The notes under the pieces are model-generated. The model searched no databases and was not told the origin of the DNA. It worked only from the letters and a program-made list of their open reading frames with translations. Source: Promethearchaeota archaeon (GTDB taxonomy: Archaea > Asgardarchaeota > Lokiarchaeia > Sigynarchaeales > SOKP01). From it: DNA of 38,001 nucleotides. A program made the translations under genes and the position numbers. The stretch's first letter is position 1; every line of letters begins with the position of its first letter. Of this stretch, positions 8,566-16,263 are shown piece by piece. Where the stretch lies: NCBI GenBank assembly GCA_016839635.1, contig JAEOTV010000095.1:1-38001 (forward strand), read 5' to 3'.

Positions 8566-9387
8566 TTATAAACCTAATACTTCATTGGTGGAGTATATTT
8601 TATTCTCCCTAGCATTCATTATGAACTTAATTGCGGTTATTGCACCAGAAGCGAAACAATTTCTACTATGCGCTTGATGTCTGAGTTCAATACGTTCCCC
8701 CAGTCCTGCATATAAGATGGTATGATCTCCAACTATATCACCGGCTCTGATGGCATGTATCCCTATTTCATTTTTAGCTCCTACTTTTCTTTTATTTGGT
8801 CCTTTATCCCTTCCAAATTTAGCGACATTTTCTAGTTTTACTCCCAAAGAATTACTGATATTCTTAGCAAGAGTAAGAGCTGTTCCTGATGGTGAGTCGA
8901 GCTTACGATGATGATGGGCTTCTAACACTTCAATATCCCAATCACTTAAATAATTTGTGAGTATTGATGCCATTTTGAAGAGTACATTGACGCCAGTAGC
9001 CATATTAGCTGAAATTACTGCCGGAGCATTATTCTTTTTTATAAGTTCTCCCATATTCGTTAAAAAATCATTTGATAATGCTGTTGTGCCAATTACACAC
9101 CGAATTCCATTTTCAACACATTTTATACAATTAATTTCAGTTGCTTTTGCAACAGTAAAGTCCACCACTACATCAGGGCGAGTTTCATTGATAACCTTTT
9201 GCAAGTTTTTGACATCAGTTATTTTGATTCTGTTTGGATCATTCACTCCTAAAACAAATCCTAATTTATCATCAATATGAGATTTATCACATGCAGCTAC
9301 AACCTCAATTTCATCATCTTCTATAGCTAATTTACTTATTATCCTATTTGTGTTACCCGTCGGTCCTAAAATAAGTAATTTAATCAA
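8566..9387 (-). CDS. dapB: 4-hydroxy-tetrahydrodipicolinate reductase
   Basis: DapB reduces the product of DapA with NAD(P)H, the second committed step of the DAP route to lysine. The N-terminal nucleotide-binding motif is GPTGNTNR, a variant of the usual glycine-rich loop. The catalytic segment EAHHHRKLDSPSGTALTLA holds the His and Lys residues of the family, preceded by ISANMATGVNVLF. I choose TTG at 9387 rather than GTG at 9399: the GTG lies inside the Shine-Dalgarno sequence GGAGGTG (9397-9403), which is correctly spaced for the TTG, and the resulting MIKLLILG start matches the family. It lies immediately downstream of dapA, whose stop codon overlaps this ribosome site. Confidence 0.95.
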   Translation of the reverse strand: MIKLLILGPTGNTNRIISKLAIEDDEIEVVAACDKSHIDDKLGFVLGVNDPNRIKITDVKNLQKVINETRPDVVVDFTVAKATEINCIKCVENGIRCVIGTTALSNDFLTNMGELIKKNNAPAVISANMATGVNVLFKMASILTNYLSDWDIEVLEAHHHRKLDSPSGTALTLAKNISNSLGVKLENVAKFGRDKGPNKRKVGAKNEIGIHAIRAGDIVGDHTILYAGLGERIELRHQAHSRNCFASGAITAIKFIMNARENKIYSTNEVLGL

Positions 9388-9396
9388 ATTTGTATA

Positions 9397-9403
9397 CACC
9401 TCC
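9397..9403 (-). promoter_or_regulatory. Ribosome binding site deciding the dapB start
   Basis: GGAGGTG on the minus strand overlaps the dapA TAG stop and lies nine bases before a TTG codon at 9387. It argues for TTG initiation and for coupled translation of dapB with dapA. Confidence 0.65.
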
Positions 9404-10308
9404 TACTTCTGAATTAAATCTAATCCTTTTAATACATCCATTATTTTAGTTTGATTTGTTTCTAATGGTGGAGTAAGTGGCATTCGCATCCTTATATTCA
9501 TTAATCCCATTACACTTGCAGCAAATTTTACAGGCCCAGGATTAGTTTCAATAAACAGAACTTTGAATAAATCATAAAGTTGTAATTGTATTAATTTTGC
9601 CTTCTCCCAGTTATTATTTAATATCGTGCTAGTAAATTCTACCATCTTAGAGGGAATTATATTGGAAGCGACACTTATTGCTCCCTTTCCACCTAGGGCC
9701 ATTATATGATATGTCATGCTATCATCACCACTCAGGACAATAAAGTCACTTGGAGTAGTTTTAATGATTTTAGTAATCTGATCAATATTTCCACTTGCAC
9801 ATTTAATCCCTATTATATTATCTTTTATATCAGCTAATTTGGAAACTGTTTCAGGCTCTAGATTTCTGCCAGTGCGACTAGGGACATTATATAAGATCAT
9901 TGGAAGGGATACTGAATCTGCAATAGCAGAGAAATGATCTATTAGAGAATGTTGCACGGGTTTATTATAATAAGGCACCACAACTAATATTCCATCCGCA
10001 CCAACTTTTTCAGCATATTTAGATAGGGAAATAGCTTCTTTTGTCGAGTTACTTCCGGTTCCAGCTAAAACAAATGGATCTTTCCCACTTTTACTAGCCT
10101 CATCCATAGTAATATTCATAGCTTCGTGATGCTCTTCATGGGACATTGTAGCACTCTCTCCAGTTGTCCCCATTGTTAATATTTGACACCCATTTTCAAT
10201 TTGAAATCGGATGAATTCTCGATATTTTTCCTCATCTAATAAAAAATTTTCTTTCAAGGGTGTGATCATAGCAGTTATCACATTTTTCAATTTATCTATT
10301 TTAGCCAA
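9403..10308 (-). CDS. dapA: 4-hydroxy-tetrahydrodipicolinate synthase
   Basis: DapA condenses pyruvate with aspartate semialdehyde, the first step of the DAP pathway. The TIM-barrel active site is complete: Thr48-Thr49 in MGTTGES, Tyr140 in LYNVPSRTG, Arg145, and the Schiff-base Lys169 in IGIKCASGN. At 301 residues it has normal length. It starts with TTG at 10308, supported by an AGGAGG Shine-Dalgarno sequence (10315-10320) six bases upstream. It is the first gene of a leftward dapA-dapB unit with essentially no gap. Relatives in the same superfamily (N-acetylneuraminate lyase, KDG aldolase) are possible in principle, but pairing with dapB settles the role. Confidence 0.96.
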   Translation of the reverse strand: MAKIDKLKNVITAMITPLKENFLLDEEKYREFIRFQIENGCQILTMGTTGESATMSHEEHHEAMNITMDEASKSGKDPFVLAGTGSNSTKEAISLSKYAEKVGADGILVVVPYYNKPVQHSLIDHFSAIADSVSLPMILYNVPSRTGRNLEPETVSKLADIKDNIIGIKCASGNIDQITKIIKTTPSDFIVLSGDDSMTYHIMALGGKGAISVASNIIPSKMVEFTSTILNNNWEKAKLIQLQLYDLFKVLFIETNPGPVKFAASVMGLMNIRMRMPLTPPLETNQTKIMDVLKGLDLIQK

Positions 10309-10314
10309 TAAGAT

Positions 10315-10320
10315 CCTCCT
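10315..10320 (-). promoter_or_regulatory. Ribosome binding site supporting the TTG start of dapA
   Basis: AGGAGG on the minus strand lies six bases upstream of the TTG at 10308. No ATG is available nearby in frame that would fit the family's N-terminus, so this site decides the start. Confidence 0.7.
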
Positions 10321-10424
10321 CGTTCTTTTTAATCTATATTTTAAAGAATTTATTAGTAATTTTCCTATATAATACTTTTTAATAGCAGTCTATTGTATTG
10401 ATTTGAATTATATCTATACCATTC

Positions 10425-10434
10425 ATATTTAAAG
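10425..10434 (+). promoter_or_regulatory. TATA-like box for the ADP-ribosylglycohydrolase gene
   Basis: ATATTTAAAG ends 23 bases before the ATG at 10458. That spacing would put the transcription start at or next to the start codon, suggesting a leaderless mRNA. Confidence 0.4.
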
Positions 10435-10457
10435 AAAAAATTTTATTATGAGATAGT

Positions 10458-11474
10458 ATGAAAATAAAATTATTAGATAAGTTTCAAGGTTGCTTATTAG
10501 GCGTAGCCATTGGAGATACCCTTGGGGCGCCGTTTCAAGGCAAGTTACGTACCCAAATCTATTCATATTTTGATGATTTCGAAAGCTTCATTCAGCAAAA
10601 TAAGTCAATTTTTAGAATTTATACAGATGATACACAGTTAACATTACACCTCGCTGAAGCACTAATTAAAGGCAATGGATTTAATGTTGACTACATCATC
10701 AGAGAATTTATTAATTGGCTAGATGATCCTCCTATTGGTCCTGGTTATGGGTGTATTTCCTCTATTCGTAAACTAAGATATGGGGTTCAGTGGGAGCAGG
10801 CCGCTTCAAATTCTGGAGGAAATGGTACAACTATGAGAATTGCTCCAATTGGATTATTTTACTGTAAAGATCCTAAAGCATTGAAGAACGCCGCAATAAA
10901 ATCAAGTATTATTACACACTCTCATTCAGCTGCTTCTGCAGGTGCCGTTGTTATAGCTAGTGCCATTGCTTATCTTATTAATAAGAATCCCGATAAAGGA
11001 TTTTCTGTTGAGGAATTTTTTAATGCTTTAACTAGTTCAATTTCTGATTCTCAAGATAAAATATGGAAAGAATTTATTGAAATTTTATTAAAAGTAAAAT
11101 CAAATTTGGATATGCCAATTGAATCAGGGCTTATAAAATTTTCTCAAGCGGGAGTTAAATCTCCGTATTTTATTGAAGAGTATTTAGGTCAAGCATTCGT
11201 CCATCCATATACTATAAGCACCGTCGCTTGTTCGATTTTCGTATTCTTAAAAAAATTATCTTCTTTTCAAGAGTGTATTTTCGAGCTTGCAACAGCTGGC
11301 GGAGATAGTGATACTGTAGGAGCAATTGGGGGAGGTTTGGCTGGTGCTTATTTCGGGTTCCAAAAAATTCCACTAGATTTAATAAAATTAGTTAAAAGTA
11401 GTAAGAAAATCTTAAAAATTAGTGAGGAACTCTATAGCGTATTTGAGAAAAGATTTCTCAAAGGATTTTTATAA
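10458..11474 (+). CDS. ADP-ribosylglycohydrolase family protein
   Basis: Members of this family (DraG/ARH) remove ADP-ribose from proteins, nucleic acids or small molecules with a dinuclear magnesium centre. The 338-residue all-helical protein shows the expected metal ligands: Asp20 in AIGDTLGAP, Thr56-Asp57-Asp58 in YTDDTQLT, and the C-terminal GGDSDTVGAIGGG at about residue 280. NGTTMRIAPIG and IITHSHSAA are also characteristic. It starts with ATG at 10458. No ADP-ribosyltransferase gene is seen nearby, so the substrate is unknown. Its stop overlaps that of the convergent archaemetzincin gene. Confidence 0.93.
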   Translation: MKIKLLDKFQGCLLGVAIGDTLGAPFQGKLRTQIYSYFDDFESFIQQNKSIFRIYTDDTQLTLHLAEALIKGNGFNVDYIIREFINWLDDPPIGPGYGCISSIRKLRYGVQWEQAASNSGGNGTTMRIAPIGLFYCKDPKALKNAAIKSSIITHSHSAASAGAVVIASAIAYLINKNPDKGFSVEEFFNALTSSISDSQDKIWKEFIEILLKVKSNLDMPIESGLIKFSQAGVKSPYFIEEYLGQAFVHPYTISTVACSIFVFLKKLSSFQECIFELATAGGDSDTVGAIGGGLAGAYFGFQKIPLDLIKLVKSSKKILKISEELYSVFEKRFLKGFL

Positions 11475-12044
11475 TTTTTTGAAAAAGTTATTTAATATTT
11501 CTAAGCAAGAATTGCAAAAATTTGGTGGTTTTTCATCAGTATCTGATAAAGTATTTGAGAATCGCATAATACAGAAATTATTACAATGGGGTAAACCAAA
11601 AGTATGACCTAACTCATGAATAGCTTCTTTTAAAATTCTTTGCTCAAATTTAACCTCATTTTCAGGTCTCCTGTAAAAAGATTCTCTGAGTCTTGTAATT
11701 GAAATCAGAGCCCCAACTGGATGATAAGGATTACCTTCTTTTGGTTTCTCCGCACGACCAAACAAAAACTTGTATGATATTGAATATATATCACAGTCGA
11801 TTATAGCTAATGTTCGAAAATAATGTTTATCTTGGAAGGCTAATTTAATTTTACTTAATATTTTAAGAGCATTATACTGTCCTCGTTTTTTATTATATTC
11901 CATTTCTTCTAAAGAAATAGCCTCTACTATGGGGTTAACAGAAATATTGAATTCCAAAAAACTTATTTCTAATTTTTTTTTCAATTTATTAATAATAGCT
12001 TGTTCTACTTGCCCAATTTTTAACAAACTGATTATTTTTTTCAT
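11469..12044 (-). CDS. amzA: Archaemetzincin-type zinc metalloprotease
   Basis: Archaemetzincins are small cytoplasmic metzincin peptidases with an extra structural zinc site. The active-site signature HELGHTFGLPHC is followed by a cysteine pattern of the family: C-x3-C-x-M, then FSNTLSDTD, then CNSC. As I recall the family motif, the first cysteine spacing is four residues; here it is three. The length (191 residues) is normal, and the N-terminal half includes the ALKILSKIKLAF and LAIIDCDIYS strands expected before the zinc helix. It starts with ATG at 12044. It converges on the ADP-ribosylglycohydrolase gene with a six-base overlap in which TTATAA supplies both stops. Confidence 0.9.
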   Translation of the reverse strand: MKKIISLLKIGQVEQAIINKLKKKLEISFLEFNISVNPIVEAISLEEMEYNKKRGQYNALKILSKIKLAFQDKHYFRTLAIIDCDIYSISYKFLFGRAEKPKEGNPYHPVGALISITRLRESFYRRPENEVKFEQRILKEAIHELGHTFGLPHCNNFCIMRFSNTLSDTDEKPPNFCNSCLEILNNFFKKL

Positions 12045-12187
12045 TTTTATTACTTAATAAGAGGATTTTATTCATTAAAAGAATATCATAGATACTAACA
12101 ATTAAATAAAAAACTTACTTCTAAATTATTCATACCGATCCAATTTTCATAATCACAAAAAGAATATTATCTCGGGTTGAGCTAATA

Positions 12188-13672
12188 TTGTTTAAAATAG
12201 ATAGTGTTCTAGAAGAATCTAATGATATATATCAATTTCTTATTAATAATATACTAGATGTAGTTGTTGAAGTAGATTTAGATGGAACCTTTTCATATAT
12301 TAGCCCTAGAGTTTATGATATATTCGGATATAAACCCGAAGAATTAGTGGGTAATCGATTTTTCAGTTATATACATCTTGATGATATGGAAAAAACTTTA
12401 AAAACTTTTGAAAAGGCAATTAGAGGCAAAAAAATAATATTAGTAGAATATAGGGTTAGACATAAAAAAGGGTATTATATTCCGGTTCGTGCGAAAGGTT
12501 CTTTGGTAAAAATTAATAATAAGGTAAAAATTATTGGTGTATTGAGAGATATATCCGAACAAAAAATAGCTGAACAAAAGTTAAGGGAATCTGAAGCAAA
12601 ATATCGAATGATTTTTACTGGAGCTAGTGATCCAATAGCAATATTAGATAATGTTAAAATTATTGACTGTAATGATCTCGCTGTAAAATTGTTTGGATAT
12701 GATGATAAAAGTGAAATTATTGGACAACCTCCTTGGAAAATTTCCCCCCGAAAACAACCTGATGGAAGAAATTCCGTTGAGAAAGCTAATGAACATATCC
12801 AAAAAGCAGTTTCAGGAGAACCTCAAAGTTTTTACTGGAAGCACCTCAAAAAAGATGGAATTCTCTTTGATGCTGAAATCTCGCTGAGTAGTTTTAAATT
12901 AGATAATAAAACATACATCATGGCAATAATAAGGGACATTACCGAAAGAAAAAAGGCTGAAAAAGAATTACGAGAAATTAGTCAATTGAAAACGGAATTA
13001 CTTGAAAGAACTTCTCATGAATTAAAGACACCTATCATTTCAATCAAAGGATTCACTGATCTATTACTAGATTTACATAAAGAAAAGTTTGATGATGATG
13101 TATTCTCAATTTTAGAAGAGATAAAAAATGGAACTGAACAACTTGAGACGCTTATTAATAGACTTCTAGAAACTTCATTATTAGAATCAGAACAGATTAA
13201 ATTTAACCCAAAAGAAGAAGATTTATCATTTTTAATAAGATTTTGTGTAAGAAATTTACACGGTTTAGCAAAAACAAGGAATCATTTTATAACTCTCAAT
13301 ATTCCTAATAAATTAATTATTAAATTTGAGAAAGAGAGGATTTACGATGTTATTTCACATTTGATCATTAATGCAATAAAAAACTCACCTCCTTATGGAA
13401 AAATTAAGATTACAACTGAGAAAATTGAAGGCTATGTAAATGTTTGTGTTCAAGACAATGGAATTGGCTTATCTCAAGAGGAACAAAAGAAAATTTTTAA
13501 ACAATTTGGAAAAATTGAACGATATGGACAAGGATGGGATATTGGTATTGAAGGAACAGGAATGGGATTATATACATCAAAAAAGATTATAGAGCTACAT
13601 GGTGGAAAAATTTGGGTTGAATCTGAAGGGAGAAATAAAGGAGCAAAATTTTGTTTTACGCTCCCATATTAG
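12188..13672 (+). CDS. PAS-domain sensor histidine kinase, two PAS domains
   Basis: This is a complete cytoplasmic two-component sensor. Residues about 15-125 and 135-258 are two PAS domains, each closing with a typical segment (GVLRDISEQK and AIIRDITERK). The dimerisation domain carries the phospho-acceptor His277 in ERTSHELKTPIISIKGF. The ATPase domain shows the N box HLIINAIKNSP, G1 DNGIGLSQEE and G2 EGTGMGLYTSKK, ending in LHGGKIWVESEG. No membrane segment or metal-binding residue is obvious, so the signal is intracellular and unknown. The start is TTG at 12188. It stands alone on its strand; the single-domain response regulator about 2.6 kb downstream is a possible partner. Confidence 0.93.
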   Translation: MFKIDSVLEESNDIYQFLINNILDVVVEVDLDGTFSYISPRVYDIFGYKPEELVGNRFFSYIHLDDMEKTLKTFEKAIRGKKIILVEYRVRHKKGYYIPVRAKGSLVKINNKVKIIGVLRDISEQKIAEQKLRESEAKYRMIFTGASDPIAILDNVKIIDCNDLAVKLFGYDDKSEIIGQPPWKISPRKQPDGRNSVEKANEHIQKAVSGEPQSFYWKHLKKDGILFDAEISLSSFKLDNKTYIMAIIRDITERKKAEKELREISQLKTELLERTSHELKTPIISIKGFTDLLLDLHKEKFDDDVFSILEEIKNGTEQLETLINRLLETSLLESEQIKFNPKEEDLSFLIRFCVRNLHGLAKTRNHFITLNIPNKLIIKFEKERIYDVISHLIINAIKNSPPYGKIKITTEKIEGYVNVCVQDNGIGLSQEEQKKIFKQFGKIERYGQGWDIGIEGTGMGLYTSKKIIELHGGKIWVESEGRNKGAKFCFTLPY

Positions 13673-13710
13673 ATTAAAAATGAGAAAAATATTTTTCTAA
13701 CAATTCTGAT

Positions 13711-14187
13711 TCATTTTTGCGAGTCCCACATATGGATTTCCTCTAATGAAACTGATGAGATAATTTTATTCAGTTTTTGGAGAATATCTTTTTGGTTTGG
13801 CACTTCTTTAAGAATTTTTTCTATAGCATATTGTACCTTTAATTCATTATCATCATCGCTATGAGAGGACCCAATTTTATACCAATAATCTGCGATTTTA
13901 TCCTCGGAAAAGACTTGAGTTAATCCACCTTGATTAAAAAGAATTTCGATTTCCTTTTCATAATCGTCTTGACCATATTCTTCAGATGTATATTCAACTT
14001 GATAGTAAATAGGGCAATCATGATGAAATACTTTGCACGTATATTCGTTAACTTGTTCTCTTATAGGAAATTCTTCTACTAGTTTACCATAAGGACATAA
14101 TCCAAGTCGATGACATGGTTTTTTAACATTTTGATCAATGATTTTTGAAGTATTTAACCATTCGCTAACCATTTTTTTCACTTCCAT
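13711..14187 (-). CDS. Conserved-looking four-cysteine protein
   Basis: The 158-residue product has four cysteines in a compact N-terminal module: Cys25 and Cys31 in KPCHRLGLCPYGKLVEEFP, and Cys51 and Cys58 in YTCKVFHHDCPIYYQVEY. I recall similar C-P-Y-G ... C-x-V-F-x-H-D-C-P-x-F/Y sequences in uncharacterised archaeal and bacterial proteins. The spacing suggests a bound metal ion or Fe-S cluster, which is inference. The C-terminal 90 residues are acidic and helical. It starts with ATG at 14187 and converges on the histidine kinase gene, 38 bases apart. Function unknown. Confidence 0.7.
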   Translation of the reverse strand: MEVKKMVSEWLNTSKIIDQNVKKPCHRLGLCPYGKLVEEFPIREQVNEYTCKVFHHDCPIYYQVEYTSEEYGQDDYEKEIEILFNQGGLTQVFSEDKIADYWYKIGSSHSDDDNELKVQYAIEKILKEVPNQKDILQKLNKIISSVSLEEIHMWDSQK

Positions 14188-14353
14188 TTTGTAAATGTTT
14201 TTTATTATATATTTGTATAAATCTTTTTAAATAAAAAATAAAATGCTCAATTACCAACGGCAAAACTTTTTTAGAATATTAATTTTTTTTATCTATACCC
14301 GTTATAAATGAGATTACTCAATTAATTTCTAATATCTCTCTAAAATAAGACAT

Positions 14354-14361
14354 GTTTTAAG
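14354..14361 (+). promoter_or_regulatory. Possible TATA-like box for tRNA-Pro
   Basis: TTTTAAGT lies 32-39 bases upstream of the tRNA 5' end, about where archaeal tRNA box A elements occur. The match is weak. Confidence 0.3.
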
Positions 14362-14392
14362 TTAAAAGTTAAGGAAATAACCCATTAATTAT

Positions 14393-14466
14393 GGGAGGGT
14401 GGTCTAGCTTGGTATGATTCTTGGTTTGGGACCAAGGGGTCGAGGGTTCAAATCCCTCTCCTCCCA
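14393..14466 (+). tRNA. tRNA-Pro (anticodon TGG)
   Basis: All four arms fold. The acceptor stem is GGGAGGG (14393-14399) with TCCTCCC (14459-14465), with a G-T pair at the seventh position, then discriminator A. The anticodon arm is CTTGG, loop TTTGGGA, CCAAG, giving anticodon TGG for proline (CCA and, by wobble, other CCN codons). The T arm is GAGGG, TTCAAAT, CCCTC. There is no intron at the usual position after the anticodon, and the CCA end is not encoded, as is common in archaea. A T6 run follows directly. Confidence 0.96.
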
Positions 14467-14472
14467 TTTTTT
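14467..14472 (+). terminator. Oligo-T terminator of tRNA-Pro
   Basis: Six T follow the discriminator base directly, a usual archaeal tRNA termination signal. The convergent small gene ends eight bases further on. Confidence 0.5.
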
Positions 14473-14480
14473 ATATGTTA

Positions 14481-14768
14481 TTAAAAATTTCCTGATTCTT
14501 GAAGTTCTATTGATTCTTCCATATTTAAATAACTTTCAGCTATTAAATCTTGAATAGATGAAATAAGTGATAATATAATAGCAGGGTTATCTGATGTGAT
14601 TTTATAATGTTGATGGATTTTTTGGATTAGAGTATAAGTAATTTGATCTTTAAAGAATTTTAAAATATCTTGAATATCATCATCAAAGTCCTTATGTTTT
14701 TGTATCCACACTATCATAAACTTAGTATTATTCCTTCTATTAAATTTAAATTTAGTCTTTATAATCAT
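14481..14768 (-). CDS. Small hypothetical protein, 95 residues
   Basis: I do not recognise this protein. It starts with ATG at 14768 behind an AGAGGAAA ribosome-site-like stretch, which supports a real gene. The N-terminus is basic (MIIKTKFKFNRRNNTKFMIV), followed by acidic, amphipathic helices (FDDDIQDILKFFKDQI, IILSLISSIQDLIAESYL). There is no signal peptide, cysteine motif or clear membrane segment. It may be a small cytoplasmic adaptor, but nothing in the neighbourhood fixes a role. Confidence 0.55.
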   Translation of the reverse strand: MIIKTKFKFNRRNNTKFMIVWIQKHKDFDDDIQDILKFFKDQITYTLIQKIHQHYKITSDNPAIILSLISSIQDLIAESYLNMEESIELQESGNF

Positions 14769-14910
14769 TATATCATTTCCTCTGAATCGTGATTTTTACA
14801 TTTGCTTAAGTTAACATAATTATAACTTAAAATATTTAAAGAAAAAGGATTTAAGATGAATCAAAAGATTTTCAGATATCTGATGTGGTTTTTGAGGTTT
14901 GCGAATTAAA

Positions 14911-15906
14911 TCATTGAGTTTTTTTCAATAAATTATTAAGTTCATTTGTAATCTTTTCAGTCTTCTTATCTTTTATCCAATATCTTATTTTTGAAGATCG
15001 AAGGAAATTCTGAATTTTATCATTAAGATCATTTAATTTTTTTTTATCTTCTTTAGATAATTGTGGAATTGTTTCTTCTATCTTTTTCTTTACTTTTTTA
15101 ATTTCCTCTTCAATGATTGGAATCTCTAATTGTTGTTTGCCTTGAATTAATGCTTTTCTAAAAATTTCTTTAATATTCTTTATCCAACCTTGAATCCAAG
15201 GGTAATTTCCTTTTTTTTTAGGATCTTTTATTAACACGTCCTTTCTATCAACAATAATTAAATTATCGGGGCATGAATTTTCACAGGCACCACAATAAAA
15301 ACACTCTTCTTCATTACAGGCAATTTTCCCATATTTTTTAACGTCTTCAGCACTTTCAGGAATAAAAAATGATTCTGTTGGGCAAATATTGACGCATGCT
15401 TTACATCCTTGCGGATCACATTTATGGAGCATATATCTCTTAATAATCACATCTCCTTTTATGGGAGAATCAATTGTAAAACATTTTACAGGACATTCCT
15501 TTTGAATTTTGAAAAAATCTCTAATATTATTTCTATCCCTCACAGTTAAACATAGTTGGCATGTTTCATTATTTGAGTCTTCAATACATTTTTCCATGTC
15601 AATTTTAAAAAACTGACCTATTGAAGGAAATTCATCAAGATTAATTTGTTCTTTAGGAGTGATATTTTCATGAAATGCGTCATTTGGACAGATTATAGCA
15701 CATAACATACAATAACAACATTTTTCATGATCTATTAGGATTTTTGGATTATTTTCATCTAATATCCCTTGAGCTATATCTGGAATTGGACCAAGCTCAA
15801 TTGCATCAACAGGGCAAATAATTTTACATAAGGAGCATCCTATACATCGTTTTATATCATATGTGAGTTTTTTATTAACATTTTGAAATTTCCATTGAAG
15901 AATCAA
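14911..15906 (-). CDS. Polyferredoxin-like protein with multiple 4Fe-4S motifs
   Basis: An electron-transfer protein with several ferredoxin modules in its first 230 residues: CIGCSLCKIICP, CCYCMLCAIICP, a looser cluster ending KECPVKC, GCKACVNICP, and CFYCGACENSCP. The last 100 residues are a lysine- and glutamate-rich coiled coil (EEEIKKVKKKIEETIPQLSK). It would shuttle electrons between redox enzymes; the partners are not encoded nearby. The usable start is TTG at 15906, but the frame stays open upstream to 15996 with acidic, protein-like sequence (LPDDDSFDEEKESIEKS). That extension has no normal start unless one A is removed from an eight-A run, which would join it to a GTG. The true start is probably near 16000. 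Confidence 0.85.
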   Translation of the reverse strand: MILQWKFQNVNKKLTYDIKRCIGCSLCKIICPVDAIELGPIPDIAQGILDENNPKILIDHEKCCYCMLCAIICPNDAFHENITPKEQINLDEFPSIGQFFKIDMEKCIEDSNNETCQLCLTVRDRNNIRDFFKIQKECPVKCFTIDSPIKGDVIIKRYMLHKCDPQGCKACVNICPTESFFIPESAEDVKKYGKIACNEEECFYCGACENSCPDNLIIVDRKDVLIKDPKKKGNYPWIQGWIKNIKEIFRKALIQGKQQLEIPIIEEEIKKVKKKIEETIPQLSKEDKKKLNDLNDKIQNFLRSSKIRYWIKDKKTEKITNELNNLLKKTQ

Positions 15907-16263
15907 TTGTTCAGGTACAATTTCTATGCTTTTTTCAATAGATTCTTTTTCCTCATCAAAAGAATCATCATCAGGTAGTGTCTGCGAAATTTTTTTTCAC
16001 ATTTCTTTTTATTTTTAAGTATCCTAAGTTCAAGTAAATATAAAGTACAAAAAAAATTTACGATAATGGTTTTTAATCGCATTGGGTATTTATGTTTTTA
16101 TATAGAATCCATGACAATTATGATTTTTTTTTTAAATGTTAAAGCATAAATATTATAATTTCTGTATAGGTTTGTAACATTATCAAGTAAAAAATTTCAT
16201 ATTTTAAACATCTAAATAAATTGGTGTTTAATTAGGGTTAAGATCACCGAAGGTGTTATAGGA
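15907..16263. other. Divergent intergenic region between polyferredoxin and response regulator
   Basis: About 357 bases. The left 90 bases probably encode the missing N-terminus of the polyferredoxin. A TATA-like box for that gene is at 16035-16044. To the right are T-rich tracts, a very short ATG-led frame at about 16110, and AT-rich boxes at about 16147-16158 and 16199-16209 that could drive the response regulator. No other gene is visible. Confidence 0.5.
16035..16044 (-). promoter_or_regulatory. TATA-like box for the polyferredoxin gene
   Basis: On the minus strand TTTATATTTA would set transcription to start near 16010-16015. That is just upstream of the GTG/ATG cluster at about 16000 and about 105 bases before the TTG at 15906, favouring the longer N-terminus. 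Confidence 0.4.

Noticed and set aside
11422..11607. Plus-strand open frame over the ends of the ADP-ribosylglycohydrolase and archaemetzincin genes
   Set aside because: It is the other-frame shadow of two well supported genes and covers the archaemetzincin zinc motif on the opposite strand.
14393..14466. tRNA-Pro as an integration site
   Set aside because: No integrase, no repeated tRNA 3' end and no change in gene content were seen next to it.
15997..16002. ATG-TGA before the polyferredoxin as a selenocysteine codon
   Set aside because: A TGA as second codon of a non-selenoprotein family with no recognisable SECIS element is less likely than a frame break in the adjacent A-run.
16110..16148. 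Very short ATG-led frame of about a dozen codons upstream of the response regulator, considered as a leader peptide
   Set aside because: It is mostly poly-T-encoded, has no ribosome site and no attenuator-like structure.
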